Program-made: the position numbers and the translations under genes | The notes under the pieces: model-generated | Told to the model about the DNA's origin: nothing | What the model saw: only the letters and a program-made list of their open reading frames with translations | Database searches by the model: none | Origin: Raphanus sativus | Lineage: Eukaryota; Streptophyta; Magnoliopsida; Brassicales; Brassicaceae | NCBI RefSeq assembly: GCF_000801105.2 | Contig: NC_079517.1 | Coordinates: 7,750,001 to 7,814,000 of the forward strand | Direction of reading: 5' to 3' | DNA length: 64,000 bases | Shown: piece by piece, positions 33,297-44,067 of the stretch | Numbering within the stretch: the first letter of the stretch is position 1 | How the letters are laid out: each line of letters starts with the position of its first letter

Positions 33297-35729
33297 TTAC
33301 AAGATGATCTCGTCTTGAACGCTGACGTTGAGCGTCTTGTTTGGAAGAACAATACTGCTGGTCACCACAACTTCGTCTTCAACTGCAACCGAGTCTCCTG
33401 AAACCATTATGTATGAGGTTAGTCTTCTTCTGTCTATAAGGAGATTCTGCTGTCTTTTCATTAGGATAATAAGAACAGCTTACCCAGAATTGTAACTCCG
33501 AGTTTGGAGTGGTAGACTCCCTCAGCCTGTGATCGACAAAAGTATAGCTTCAGATTCATGATTGCAAAAGGATACCAAACAGAAACATTTTAAAAGGTCA
33601 GATTCTTAAGAGAAAGAACATGCCTGGACACGGGACCATCTCCCGATAGAAGATTTCCACCCAACAATTGCATTAGTCACCACTGCATTTTCCTGCAAAC
33701 AGTCACTTAAGAGTCAATGCCAAGAGAACTTTGCCTATTTTTAGTCTTCCGGTGTAAGAAGACACATACCATGATCTCAACGTCATCAAGGATGATACAG
33801 CTAATAAGCCTGACACCGGGTCCAACACGAGCATTGGCAGAGATTGAGACGTTGGGACCAATCTGTCAGCCAGCCAAAACATAATGCGTTGTGTTAAAAA
33901 TGTTAGTTGCTTCAACAAGGGACAAAACCAGAGGTAACTTACCTTTGCAGTTGGGTGTACTTTGGCAGAAGGATGTATGAAAACATCACCAATCACTATG
34001 GCACTCTTTGTTCCATCACCACTAGCCAACACTTGAGGTGAGGTCAACCGGAACTGGGAAAGATAGAGTCCCGAGCACTTCAGCGACATTCCAGGAGATT
34101 TAATTTGCTCCCAGAAATCCATAGTCTCGTAAGTATATAGCTGTTTCTTCCCAGCCAGAGGTGAAAGGATGTCTTGATCCAGTCTTACAAAATCCGTGGA
34201 GTTCCTATTTGAAAAAAATACTATTATAAGATGGTTCAAAGGTTATTTCAGTTAACGTGTGAAGATTGACAATCGACAAACCTTGTTGCTGGTTGAAGAG
34301 CTTCGACGCTGGAAACACGTCTCAGAGATGCTACAACCAACAAAAGGAAACGAGACACAGAGGACATACATGAGAGGGGGACTTTGCGGACAATAAAAAC
34401 CATGTTGTAAAAAATCTTTGTTACTGCTTTTTACCTGTATCTTTCCTTTGAGAGGAAACGTCTCTTATGGCAGTAAAAATGTCAGGTGTAAATACATAAA
34501 CTCCGCAGTTAATGCGGTCGCTGACCTGTGGGTTCCATGATTTAAAAGAAAAACATTAGAATCAAAACTTGAATATGCTGACGAATTGGAGTCATATATA
34601 TATCTACATACAAAAGTTTCAGGTTTCTCGGTGTAATGAAGCAGCTCGTTAGTAACTGGATCAGCAACCAGTTCTCCAAATTGACTTGCTGATTCAGGAG
34701 AAACCTAAACACCATAAACACAGAAGCAACTTTGGTAAAATCGACCAGAAACAAAAAAAAACAAGACTAGTGTTATGTTCGAATTGCATACCTTGATCAC
34801 AAGAAGAGTTCCAATTCCACCATATTTCCGATGAGCCTCTGTGTAACAAAGATCAAGAAAGATCTTCAAAACCAAACAGATGAATCTGTGCAATATCTCA
34901 GGCTCAGAGAAAAAAAATAAAGTACATACCGAGCATTTCAGGCAAGGGGAAACTGCAGCAAACATCACAGTTAAGCAGGAAGATATGAGACTGCAATAAA
35001 AGTAGACACAAGAAGTTAGACATGAAGAAGAAACATTAAGAGTTCGTCCATAGAACAACTGAGCAGAGGAATGACTCAATATAATTAGATTTCTAACCGG
35101 GTTATCTTCCATGATTAGATTTCTAAAGTGATACAGACCACCAGCTGAACCATGTGGCTTGTCTTCTCGAAGATATCTAATTATGCAGAACCCCAACAAA
35201 TAAAAACAGAGAAGAAAGATCAGAGCTACTTCAATGAGCCATTGACTATGCAAAAAAAAAAGGAGGAGAGATTTTATCAAAAACCTGACAGGAACTTTGA
35301 GTTCATTGGAAATGGCAGAGACGTAAAGGGCAAACTCTCTTTCCTCATAGAAACCAACGAGATAGATTTGAGCTAAGTTTGGAATCTGCAGACAACAAAG
35401 GATTAGTATCATCATCATTATCCATTGATCTGGATTGGAGTGAAGAAACATTACCCTTTTACAAGCTGAAATTGGGTGATGCACCATTGGCTGTCCGGCA
35501 ATAGGAAACAGAGGCTTTGGAATATTCAGGGACAATGGTCGGAATCGAGTACCTGCGGTGGATCCAAGATTCGAAACAGAATCAGAAACACATAAATCAA
35601 TCACTCCGACCAGAATTGTCGGTGGATACGTTTGAGATCGAAAAGGGAACATCTTTGGAGCGGGTTACCTTTGGTTGGACCACCGACCATGATCACAGCC
35701 ACCACTTTCTCATCCATTGAGCTCCCCAT
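33297..35729 (-). CDS. KJC1: GDP-mannose pyrophosphorylase-like protein (KONJAC type)
   Basis: KJC proteins resemble sugar-nucleotide pyrophosphorylases and stimulate the true GDP-mannose pyrophosphorylase VTC1, supplying GDP-mannose for glucomannan. The gene is split into about a dozen short exons, beginning MGSSMDEKVVAV, IMVGGPTKG at 35729-35669 and 35552-35455. Pieces read in order include TRFRPLSLNIPKPLFPIAGQ, YLREDKPHGSAGGLYHF, EAHRKYGGIGTLLVIK, GELVADPVTNELLHYTEKPE, DFWEQIKSPGMSL and FIHPSAKVHPTAKIGPNVSI. A left-handed beta-helix C-terminal part ends VLPNKTLNVSVQDEIIL with the stop at 33297. The GG-x-TKGTRFRPLS nucleotide loop differs from the GGxGTRLxPLT of active enzymes, which fits a regulatory rather than catalytic role. 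The position matches At1g74910. I did not fix every exon border; no lesion was seen. Confidence 0.88.
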
Positions 35730-36484
35730 TTCAGACAAAAAGAACACAGATCTCTAACCAGACCTAGAAAGCCACTAACTTCACCAGTGTTGTTGTCACG
35801 CAGAACAGAGGATTCAGACAGACAAAAAAATAAATAAATAAAATGATTTTGTCTTTTTCAGAGTGTTTTGAAGGGAAGATCTCTAATGGGTCGGAGAGGG
35901 TTTTTTAAGAAGATGAAATGAAAGTGTCAAGTAGTAAGTTGTGGTTATGGATAGAGATCTAAGGAGTCCTGATTAAGTCACACACTCAGCACCATCCACC
36001 ACCTCTTTCCTTTTAAAGGATAAGCGCCAGAAAATTCCCACACACACACACACACCTCTCCTCTTTGTTTATCTTTTCTTTTTCTATTAAAAATGTCTTC
36101 TTTTTCTATTAAAAAATGTCACCAGTCTCGTCAGATCTCTCTAACTAAACGCATTTTCTAATCAAGTCCTGATTGTGATGAATTAAATGCCCATGTGAGT
36201 TTTCAACTTTGCTGTGACTTGAAGGTGACATAAAATGGTGGGCATGTTGCCGCACTATAGCCCCTAGAGTGGTGTGCCTCGATGCATGCTTTGACATTTT
36301 AGCAACAACAAACGAATGAATCACCAAAGCCTGACTTTATTTCCTATCATCTTTACTGTTACTCGAAAGGGTCTCTTACATATGACCAGACTTTGACAGG
36401 TTGATTGAAAGAATCACAAAGCTTTAGAACAGACAGCATTTTTGGATCTTTCATGAGAGAGCCGTATTCATCATATACTTATAG
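35730..36484. other. KJC1 promoter region
   Basis: A short CA run near 36040-36055 and two near-identical TCTTTTTCTATTAAAAA words (36079-36115) are the only repeats. No gene is seen. Confidence 0.55.
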
Positions 36485-38290
36485 TAGGGGGGGATTTGTA
36501 CCATCCATCCCCATCGTTCCTTTGAAGTGTGGCGAGTAACTTGCTTCACACTCAAGTACTTATCAAGTCCCCTGAATTATTTACACATACAAAAAAATCA
36601 AGAAGTTGTTCCAGTATAAGCCATCAAGATATATATGTCAAAGAAGAGATGGATGCTGCAGTACCATTCTCCTAACTCGCGTCCAAATCCACTGTCTTTG
36701 ACTCCAGCCCATGGAGCTTTGATGAAAGAAAGGCTTGTGAGCTGTTAAAAGCCTAAACAAAGCACAAGTACAGATTATATTGATTGGATCATGGTACTGT
36801 TTAAAAAAAGACTATAAAGGAATCTGAATTGGTCATAGCCAGGCAAGAGAACCTGCCTTATGCGGTCACATCTTTCCACATCATTAGATATCACTGCAGC
36901 TCCTAATCCGTATCTCTGTCACAATTTACCAAATGATTTTAATGAGTCCCTTAAGATCTTTCATTTTTTTATCAGAGAAAACGTTTTATCTTAACTGAGA
37001 GTCATTTACTAGCTCAATTGCATGCCTCATCCTCACTGTGCAAAATGTTTTTACGCAAAGCACAGGCCCGAAAACTTCTTCTCTCCAAATTTGCATCGAA
37101 GCTAGTGGTTACATCAGTTATAGCATGCTGCATCCCAAGGATAGAAGAAAAAAAAGAAAGGGAAAGATATATAAATAATAATAATACCTTGCAAAATCGT
37201 TGCACCTTCACTTGCAGCCGTTGAGCTAAACTTCAATATTTTCTTGTGCTGTAATATCCACATTTTGTCAGCTCGTTCGTTCATATCATATGATCACAGA
37301 CGTTGAAGTATAGCCTCTAGAACACACAAAGACATGACCTGTTCTTTGCTGACAACAGGACCAAGCCTGCATCCTCGTTCCAAGGGGTCTGAAATTTTAA
37401 TGTTCTTGAACCATTCCACAAGCTTTTCTATTAATGCAAATGGGAAGTTTTCCTATGATTGAAAAATGTAAAAAAAATTGACAAACATCAAAAAGGACAT
37501 ATAAGTTATAGACAAGGTTCCTAAGGAAACATATTATTTGCATAAGTTGTGGGATATTAGCAAGCAAGCAAGAGGAAGATATGAAACACAGTTTGGTTGG
37601 GCACTTACATGAACAAGAAACCTGGAAGTTGCACTGCTGAATGCTGATGACCACTTGTCCTGAAGCAACCGAAGAGAGCCCATTCAACAGCTCTTTTAAG
37701 ATCATTTTCACTGCGTCACAACTTTCATTTTTTTAAAACTTAACCGGATCCAAGTCACTCATCCCTTACTGATTGTAAAAAGCAATCTCCCTTATATGAT
37801 TTTATTGTGACAGAGTCACCGGTATCAAGGTTAGCGTCATCAAACACAATGAGAGGGCTCTTTCCACCAAGTTCCATAAGAACAGGCTGCAAACAAGGGC
37901 CATGAGTCAGAGTAATTAACATTGTTCAGCCAAAAAACATAAGTGAATATATACCTGATACCTCAGTACCTTAACCAACTAAGCAGCAGCTGTCATGACT
38001 TTGCTTCTTGTGGCAGATATTCCAGTAAATGCAATCTGCCAAGTAAGTGAGATACACACATGCTTTTGCATTTTAAACCAAGAACTATATATGGTGTGTA
38101 CTCAGCAGCCCCTTTTATTCAAATTGTATTTTTATGTCTCAAAGCCTAATAATACCTTGTCCACACTGTGATGTGATGCCAAAGGAGCACCAGCTTCCGA
38201 ACCATATCAAGTAAGAACGTTGAGGACCCCAGGAGGAAGATCAACTTCTTGACAAATATCAGCAATCTCCTTAAACAAGTACTGCAAACA
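36485..38290 (-). pseudogene. ALDH10A8: Decayed betaine/aminoaldehyde dehydrogenase
   Basis: Exon-like pieces of the C-terminal two thirds of ALDH10A8 occur in order on the minus strand. EVDLPPGVLNVLT meets an in-frame TGA where the family has Gly, then SEAGAPLASHHSVDK (38220-38160). IAFTGISATRSKVMTAAA is followed by a TAG in place of Gln (near 37985). MELGGKSPLIVFDDANLD lies near 37880, EWALFGCFRTSG near 37660 with lost Cys-region residues, and [19 protein letters not shown] near 37390. A frameshifted ITDVTTSF region lies near 37100, then YGLGAAVISNDVERCDR near 36900, [10 protein letters not shown] near 36670 and GLDKYLSVKQVT near 36560. The part normally holding the catalytic Cys (GQICSA in the family) reads GHQHSAV, so the nucleophile is gone. 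The 5' third of the gene is absent. The position matches At1g74920. Confidence 0.9.
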
Positions 38291-38883
38291 CGGATAAAAC
38301 ATAACAATTTTTTTTAAAAAGACAAAATATATGCATTCACAAGGTAAAAAAAGTTCATAAAGTAAGAAAAAAAATCATAAGTTTCTAACATATCGAAGCT
38401 TCTTAATTAGTCTCCTTCCCACTGCTTGTAGGACTCGTTCCAAGACCCAGTCACGCTCTTCCACAAGAGCTCCACAAGGTAAACGGTTGAATTTAACATC
38501 ACCCGTTGTTAATTATATCATTTGGTTTTCAAATGAAGTCAGCGTCAACGACTATGGAATCACGTTTCACTCAGTCAATAAGAGATTGTAACAATTCGGG
38601 CATATTACATCTTTTGTAGTCAATCTCATGTTAGTTTGTAAAAACACCTGCTAGACAATGGTACTTGCAAGCAAAATATATATTCATAGACCTGTGTGGT
38701 CCGATCTGTATTCAAACGCCCGCCCAATAATCTGAACAAAACAAAAATAAGTAGCCTTTAAATTCTTCTAGAAACAAAAGTCGCCAACGAATGAAGTTTC
38801 AGTCTTTTAGACAACGTGTCTAAACAAATAGAGATAAATTCACCATTAGATAACGCAAAAAGACAAGAAAAGCGAATTAAAAT
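38291..38883. other. Intergenic region upstream of ORA47
   Basis: It occupies the place of the missing 5' part of the ALDH gene. A stretch around 38390-38490 (minus strand) stays open but I could not align it to ALDH or to any other family. Confidence 0.45.
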
Positions 38884-38889
38884 CACGTG
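38884..38889. promoter_or_regulatory. G-box in the ORA47 promoter
   Basis: CACGTG lies about 270 bases upstream of the ORA47 start. MYC2-type bHLH factors bind this site, which fits the known jasmonate induction of ORA47. Confidence 0.55.
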
Positions 38890-38931
38890 GAAAACAAGAA
38901 ACACGACAGACCAATACAGCCTTCACTGTTC

Positions 38932-38968
38932 CCGCGTGTTCCAACTTTTGTACTTTTTCTCCACGCGC
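38932..38968 (+). promoter_or_regulatory. Two CAMTA-type CGCG sites in the ORA47 promoter
   Basis: CCGCGT (38932-38937) and ACGCGC (38963-38968) match the (A/C)CGCG(T/C) sites of calmodulin-binding CAMTA factors and lie within 230 bases of the start codon. Confidence 0.5.
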
Positions 38969-39013
38969 CAGTCAGCGTTCCTCACTTCCTACTTCACTCT
39001 CTTCTTCATCATT

Positions 39014-39023
39014 TATATATAAA
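39014..39023 (+). promoter_or_regulatory. TATA box of ORA47
   Basis: TATATATAAA lies about 140 bases before the start codon. Confidence 0.55.
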
Positions 39024-39156
39024 TCCACACAGCCGCAAACTCAAATCAAGCAGAAATAACAGAAATAACTGCAAATCTCGAACCGGAACAGAATCTTATC
39101 TAATCCAATCCAAACCAAACCAAACCAAACCGGGTGTCTTTGTTTGTAACTCGAAA

Positions 39157-39744
39157 ATGGTGAAGAAAGCGATGAAGGAGGAAGAGGCAGAGATGAGGAA
39201 CTCGTCGATGCAGTCCAAGTACAAAGGCGTGAGGAAGAGGAAGTGGGGCAAATGGGTTTCCGAGATCAGACTTCCCAACAGCAGGGAACGCATCTGGCTC
39301 GGCTCTTTCGACACTCCCGAGAAGGCGGCGCGTGCCTTCGACGCCGCCCAGTTTTGTCTCCGCGGCCGCCAATCCGGTTTCAATTTCCCCGATAATCCGC
39401 CGTCGATCTCCGGCGGAAGGTTGCTGACGCCTCCGGAGATCCGGGAAGCTGCTGCTCGGTTCGCAAACGGTCAGGACGATGTTACTATCAGTGCCCGAGA
39501 GGAAGAAGAATCGGTTTTGTCCGAAACCCGACCGGAGTCTCCTTCGACCTCCGTGTCTGAAGTAGCTATGTCTTCGGCGACAACGCTAGATTACGATCTG
39601 TCGTTCTTAGACACGCTTCCGAGTGATTTCGGGATGTTTCCTGGGTTTGACGACTTCTCCGGCGATCAGTTTACGGAGGTTTTGCCCGTTGAAGATTACG
39701 GAGAATTGATTTTTGATGATTCTCTGTTTCTTTGGGATTTTTAA
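39157..39744 (+). CDS. ORA47: AP2/ERF transcription factor ORA47
   Basis: ORA47 is a fast-responding ERF (DREB-A5-like) that activates jasmonate and abscisic acid biosynthesis genes after wounding. A single exon encodes 195 residues. The AP2 domain lies at about residues 20-77: [40 protein letters not shown] and FNFPDNPP. The acidic C-terminus ([29 protein letters not shown]) looks like an activation region. The ATG at 39157 is preferred to an upstream in-frame ATG at 38887 because the segment between them reads as leader sequence and contains the TATA box. The promoter holds a G-box and two CAMTA sites. A Copia element begins 162 bases after the stop, so 3' processing might be affected. The position matches At1g74930. 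The gene itself is intact. Confidence 0.93.
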   Translation: MVKKAMKEEEAEMRNSSMQSKYKGVRKRKWGKWVSEIRLPNSRERIWLGSFDTPEKAARAFDAAQFCLRGRQSGFNFPDNPPSISGGRLLTPPEIREAAARFANGQDDVTISAREEEESVLSETRPESPSTSVSEVAMSSATTLDYDLSFLDTLPSDFGMFPGFDDFSGDQFTEVLPVEDYGELIFDDSLFLWDF

Positions 39745-39905
39745 AAATGTCCAAAACGTTTTTGTGTAAAGAGTTTGAATTGTTTGTTTATTCGGGTCAT
39801 GAAGAGTAATCTGGATATTTTTGTAAGTCGGAGCTCCAGTGACCCGGAAACTTGATCATTCTTGCTTGGTTGATATATCATTCCTTCATTTTTTGCTGTT
39901 AATCT

Positions 39906-40212
39906 TGTTATAAAATAACTTACAATTTTATAGTATCGAAAAATTTAAATAAGAGTGAAATTTTATACCCGCAGAAATAAAAGAACACTGATATAAGTAT
40001 AATAACGAGAGAGAGAGTAAGTTATATGAGGAAGAAGAGAATGGTGTAAAGTGCGTATTACAATCGATCGAAACAATCGTTTATATAGAAGTAAAAAGAG
40101 AAAGTTACTGTGTGTGCATAGTGGCAGTGGGCTCCACATAATTTACTTCACACGATCATTTTCAATGATCGGTGCTTCCTTTGTTGACATCCTATTTTTC
40201 ACGTTTATAACA
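39906..40212 (-). repeat. 3' LTR of Copia A
   Basis: 307 bp with TGTTATAA and TTATAACA ends. It matches 45909-46215 at all but one position. Confidence 0.95.
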
Positions 40213-40357
40213 CTCCCCCTTGGAGACCAGTGTCACTATCTCTTCTTGCTTAACGTTTTTGTTGCCTCGTTAAAAACCTTTCCAGGAAAACCCAATGGAA
40301 AAAACCATAGTAAGGTAAAAAGAGTACAACCACGTAAGCTCCCCCTCGGATGAGCAG

Positions 40358-43300
40358 TCATAGATCATTCTGATGACGCATTCCAATGTTATGAACATGT
40401 TTTCTGAATACCGAGGTAGGAAGTGATTTAGTGAAGAGGTCAGCTGCATTGTCGCTTGATCGAACATATCTTACTTCAATCTCTTTCTTCTTCTCGAGCT
40501 CTTGAGTGTATGAGAAGAACTTCGGATGAATATGCTTCGTTCTATCGCTTTTGATATATCCTTCCTTTGTTTGAGCAACACATGCCGCATTATCTTCATA
40601 TAGAATAGTTGGCTCCGTATTTTCGTCAATTCCACTGCTTGAACAGATATGTCGGCTTATTGATCTTAGCCATACACATTCTCGACTTGCTTCATGGAGT
40701 GCGATGATCTCAGCATGATTTGAAGAAGTAGCCACGAGTGTCTGCTTTTGAGAACGCCAAGATATGGCAGTGCCTCCAATAGTAAAAACGTATCCCGTTT
40801 GTGATCTAGCTTTGTGTGGATCTGACAAATAACCTGCATCTGCAAAACCAATCATTTGACCCTTTGAATTTTTAGGGTAAAATAGACCTAAATCAATGGT
40901 CCCTTGAAGATAACGAAAGACATGTTTAATTCCATTCCAATGTCTTCGTGTGGGGGATGAACTGAATCTTGCTAAAAGATTGATGGCAAAAGATATATCT
41001 GGTCGAGTACAATTTGCAAGATACATAAGAGCTCCAATTGCACTTAGATATGGAACTTCGGGACCAAGTATTTCTTCATTTTCTTCGGATGGTCGGAATG
41101 GATCATTTTCAACATTAAGTGATCTAACTACCATCGGGGTGCTAAGAGGAGTTGCTTTATCCATGTTAAAGCGTTTCAATACTCTTTTGGTATATGTAGA
41201 TTGATGTAGAAATATACCCTTTTGAGAATGCTCAATCTGTAAGCCTAGACAATATTTTGTTTGTCCGAGATCTTTCATCTCAAATTCTCCTTTTAAATAA
41301 TCTGATGCCTTTTGTATTTCTTCTTGAGTTCCGATAATATTAAGATCATCAACGTACACCGCGATTATCACAAATCCGGTTGTAGTTTTCTTTATGAAAA
41401 CACAAGGACATATAGGATCATTTGTGTATCCTTCTTTTGTTAAATGCTCACTTAGACGATTGTACCACATACGTCCTGATTGCTTTAAGCCATATAATGA
41501 TCTTTGCAATTTTATTGCACATAACTCTTTAGGTTTGGAACTTAAGATTTCTGGAATTTTAAATCCATCTGGGATTCTCATGTAGATATCAGTATCTAAT
41601 GATCCATACAAATATGCCGTAACCACATCCATGAGACGCATCTCGAGATTTTTATCAGCTGCTAGACTCATCAGGAATCTAAAAGTGATTGCATCCATAA
41701 CAGGAGAATATGTTTCCTCATAATCAATTCCAGGCCTTTGAGAAAAACCTTGGGCTACGAGACGAGCTTTGTATCTTGTAATCTCATTTTTTTCATTTCG
41801 TTTTCGGACGAACACCCATTTGTATCCAACAGGTTTCACATCTTTGGGTGTGAGCACAATAGGTCCGAATACGTTTCGTTTGTTAAGGGAATCTAGTTCG
41901 ACTTGAATTGCATCTTTCCATTTCATCCAGTCATGTCTCTTTTGACATTCATATACAGACTTTGGTTCTGGATCTTCGTTTTCTTCATTTATTTCTTGTG
42001 CTAAGAGATATGAGAAAACATCATCAATGTCATCCATCTTATTTCGTTTCCATATCTTTCCATTATGGATGTAATTGATAGAAATCTCGTGATTTCCTTC
42101 AGATTCAATATGTTCTCTATTGTCGTTAGATTCACAATTTTCTTCTTCCAAAATATTTTCTGTTATTTTGGGAGTATCATGCTTTTCACCTTCCTTACGT
42201 TTCCTAGGAACTTTATCTTTCGAACCAATAGGTCTACCGCGTTTCAAACGTGTTCCTGATTCACGTGTATCAACTGCCGCTCCATATTTTTGTGGTATTT
42301 CAATACGAGCAGGAGTATTTGCAGCTGGTATGTGTGATTTAGTTACCATTTTGGTATCAGCAAATGCATCGGGTAATTGACTTGCTATATTTTGTAACTG
42401 CATGATACGTCGAACTTCTAGTTCTGATTGTTTCGTAGGAGGATCAAGGTGTAATAAAGATGGCACATTCCATTTGATTTCCTTTCCTACTTGATTATTG
42501 TCTCCCCCTAGGGTTGGGAACTCTTTCTCATTGAAATGACAATCGGCAAATCGTGCCGTAAACACATCACCAGTTTGTGGTTCTAGATATCTTATTATTG
42601 ATGGAGAATCATAACCAATATATATTCCTAACCGTCTTTGTGGTCCCATCTTTGTACGTTGCGGTGGTGCTATTGGGATATAAACTGCACAACCAAAGAC
42701 TTTTAGATGAGAAATATTTGGTTCTCTACCAAACGCTAACTGTAATGGGGAATATCTATGGTACGCACTGGGTCTTATCCGAATGAGTGCTTCTGCATGC
42801 AGAATGGCATGTCCCCATACAGAGGTTGGAAGTTTTGATCTCATGATCAATGGCCTTGCAATTAATTGCAATCGTTTAATTAGTGATTCTGCCAAACCGT
42901 TTTGTGTATGAACATGAGCAACTGAGTGCTCTACTTCAATCCCTGATACCATACAGTAATCATTAAATGCTTGGGATGTGAATTCACCAGCATTATCTAA
43001 TCTAACTCTTTTAATTGGATGATCAGAGAACTGAGCTCTTAATTTGATTATTTGAGTTAAAAATCTCGCAAATGCCATATTTCGAGATGATAATAGGCAA
43101 ACATGTGACCATCTACTCGACGCATCGATTAATACCATAAAGTAGTAGAATAGTCCACATGGTGGATGTATTGGTCCACAAATGTCACCTTGGATTCTTT
43201 CTAAGAATTTTGGTGATTCTTTATCAATTTTGGTTGGTGATGGTCTTATGATTAATTTCCCAAGAGCACATGCAGCACATGTCATTTTATCACTTTGATA

Positions 43301-43849
43301 TAGATCTTGGGTTTTCATTGAATGACCATGTGAACTTTCAATGATTTTTCGCATCATTGTAGTGCCTGGATGACCAAGACGGTCATGCCATAATGTAATA
43401 TCTTCTGGATTTCTTTTGACCACAAGGTTTGATTCTATCGCATTAATATAAGTCTGATGTAATCCAGAAGGAAGTTTTGGAAACTTTTCCAGTACAAGAT
43501 TTTTGCCTGATTTTTCAGAAGTTATATACATATACTTCTTTCCATTCTCAGTTGCAGACTGAGTTTCATATCCTTGAAGGTATATATCTTTGAAACTCAA
43601 CAAATTTCTCTTTGAATTTGGAGAATACAAGGCATTGTTTATGGAAAACTTTGTTCCATTAGGCAACATAAAGTTTGCTTTGCCAATTCCCTCGATCAAA
43701 TCCGTAGGACCTGATATTGTGTTTACAGTCATTTTTGCTGATTTTAAGTTAGAGAAATATCTCTTATCTTTCAGAATAGTATGTGTTGTACCACTATCTG
43801 GAATGCAAACTTCTCTGCCAATTTGCTTAGTTGTTGTTCCATTATCCAT
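40358..43849 (-). CDS. Copia A pol polyprotein (protease, integrase, RT, RNase H)
   Basis: One open frame of about 1163 residues from ATG 43849. In Copia order it has a protease with DSGTTHT near residue 20, a GAG-pre-integrase His/Cys motif (HDRLGHPG, CAACALGK), and integrase with the DDE residues in GDICGP, LDNAGEF and NGLAES. Reverse transcriptase follows with RYKARLVAQGF, MDVVTAYLYG and the active-site YVDDLNIIG, then RNase H with GFADAGYLSD, NHAEIIAL and YEDNAACV. I see no stop or shift. An AG acceptor-like site (GTGTGTTACAG) lies directly before the ATG, which suggests that a spliced RNA could join gag and pol. The domain order (integrase before RT) defines Ty1/Copia. Confidence 0.93.
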   Translation of the reverse strand: MDNGTTTKQIGREVCIPDSGTTHTILKDKRYFSNLKSAKMTVNTISGPTDLIEGIGKANFMLPNGTKFSINNALYSPNSKRNLLSFKDIYLQGYETQSATENGKKYMYITSEKSGKNLVLEKFPKLPSGLHQTYINAIESNLVVKRNPEDITLWHDRLGHPGTTMMRKIIESSHGHSMKTQDLYQSDKMTCAACALGKLIIRPSPTKIDKESPKFLERIQGDICGPIHPPCGLFYYFMVLIDASSRWSHVCLLSSRNMAFARFLTQIIKLRAQFSDHPIKRVRLDNAGEFTSQAFNDYCMVSGIEVEHSVAHVHTQNGLAESLIKRLQLIARPLIMRSKLPTSVWGHAILHAEALIRIRPSAYHRYSPLQLAFGREPNISHLKVFGCAVYIPIAPPQRTKMGPQRRLGIYIGYDSPSIIRYLEPQTGDVFTARFADCHFNEKEFPTLGGDNNQVGKEIKWNVPSLLHLDPPTKQSELEVRRIMQLQNIASQLPDAFADTKMVTKSHIPAANTPARIEIPQKYGAAVDTRESGTRLKRGRPIGSKDKVPRKRKEGEKHDTPKITENILEEENCESNDNREHIESEGNHEISINYIHNGKIWKRNKMDDIDDVFSYLLAQEINEENEDPEPKSVYECQKRHDWMKWKDAIQVELDSLNKRNVFGPIVLTPKDVKPVGYKWVFVRKRNEKNEITRYKARLVAQGFSQRPGIDYEETYSPVMDAITFRFLMSLAADKNLEMRLMDVVTAYLYGSLDTDIYMRIPDGFKIPEILSSKPKELCAIKLQRSLYGLKQSGRMWYNRLSEHLTKEGYTNDPICPCVFIKKTTTGFVIIAVYVDDLNIIGTQEEIQKASDYLKGEFEMKDLGQTKYCLGLQIEHSQKGIFLHQSTYTKRVLKRFNMDKATPLSTPMVVRSLNVENDPFRPSEENEEILGPEVPYLSAIGALMYLANCTRPDISFAINLLARFSSSPTRRHWNGIKHVFRYLQGTIDLGLFYPKNSKGQMIGFADAGYLSDPHKARSQTGYVFTIGGTAISWRSQKQTLVATSSNHAEIIALHEASRECVWLRSISRHICSSSGIDENTEPTILYEDNAACVAQTKEGYIKSDRTKHIHPKFFSYTQELEKKKEIEVRYVRSSDNAADLFTKSLPTSVFRKHVHNIGMRHQNDL

Positions 43850-44067
43850 TTCTGTAACACACAATTAATATTAATAAAGAAAATAAATTTTCATAAGTAA
43901 ACATTATATAATTATACATTGATTATAAGCACACACACTTATACATTAGACTATAATTATACATTAGTTGTTTCGAAAAACAATTTTATTCTAGAACTGA
44001 AAATACATAATAGTAATAATAATTTATGACATCACTGGCATTATTGGGCTTGATTACTATAAGCATT

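Noticed and set aside
38390..38490. Open minus-strand stretch just beyond the ALDH relic (LVEERDWVLERVL-like)
   Set aside because: Could not be aligned to ALDH10 or to any other family; not enough to call a gene.
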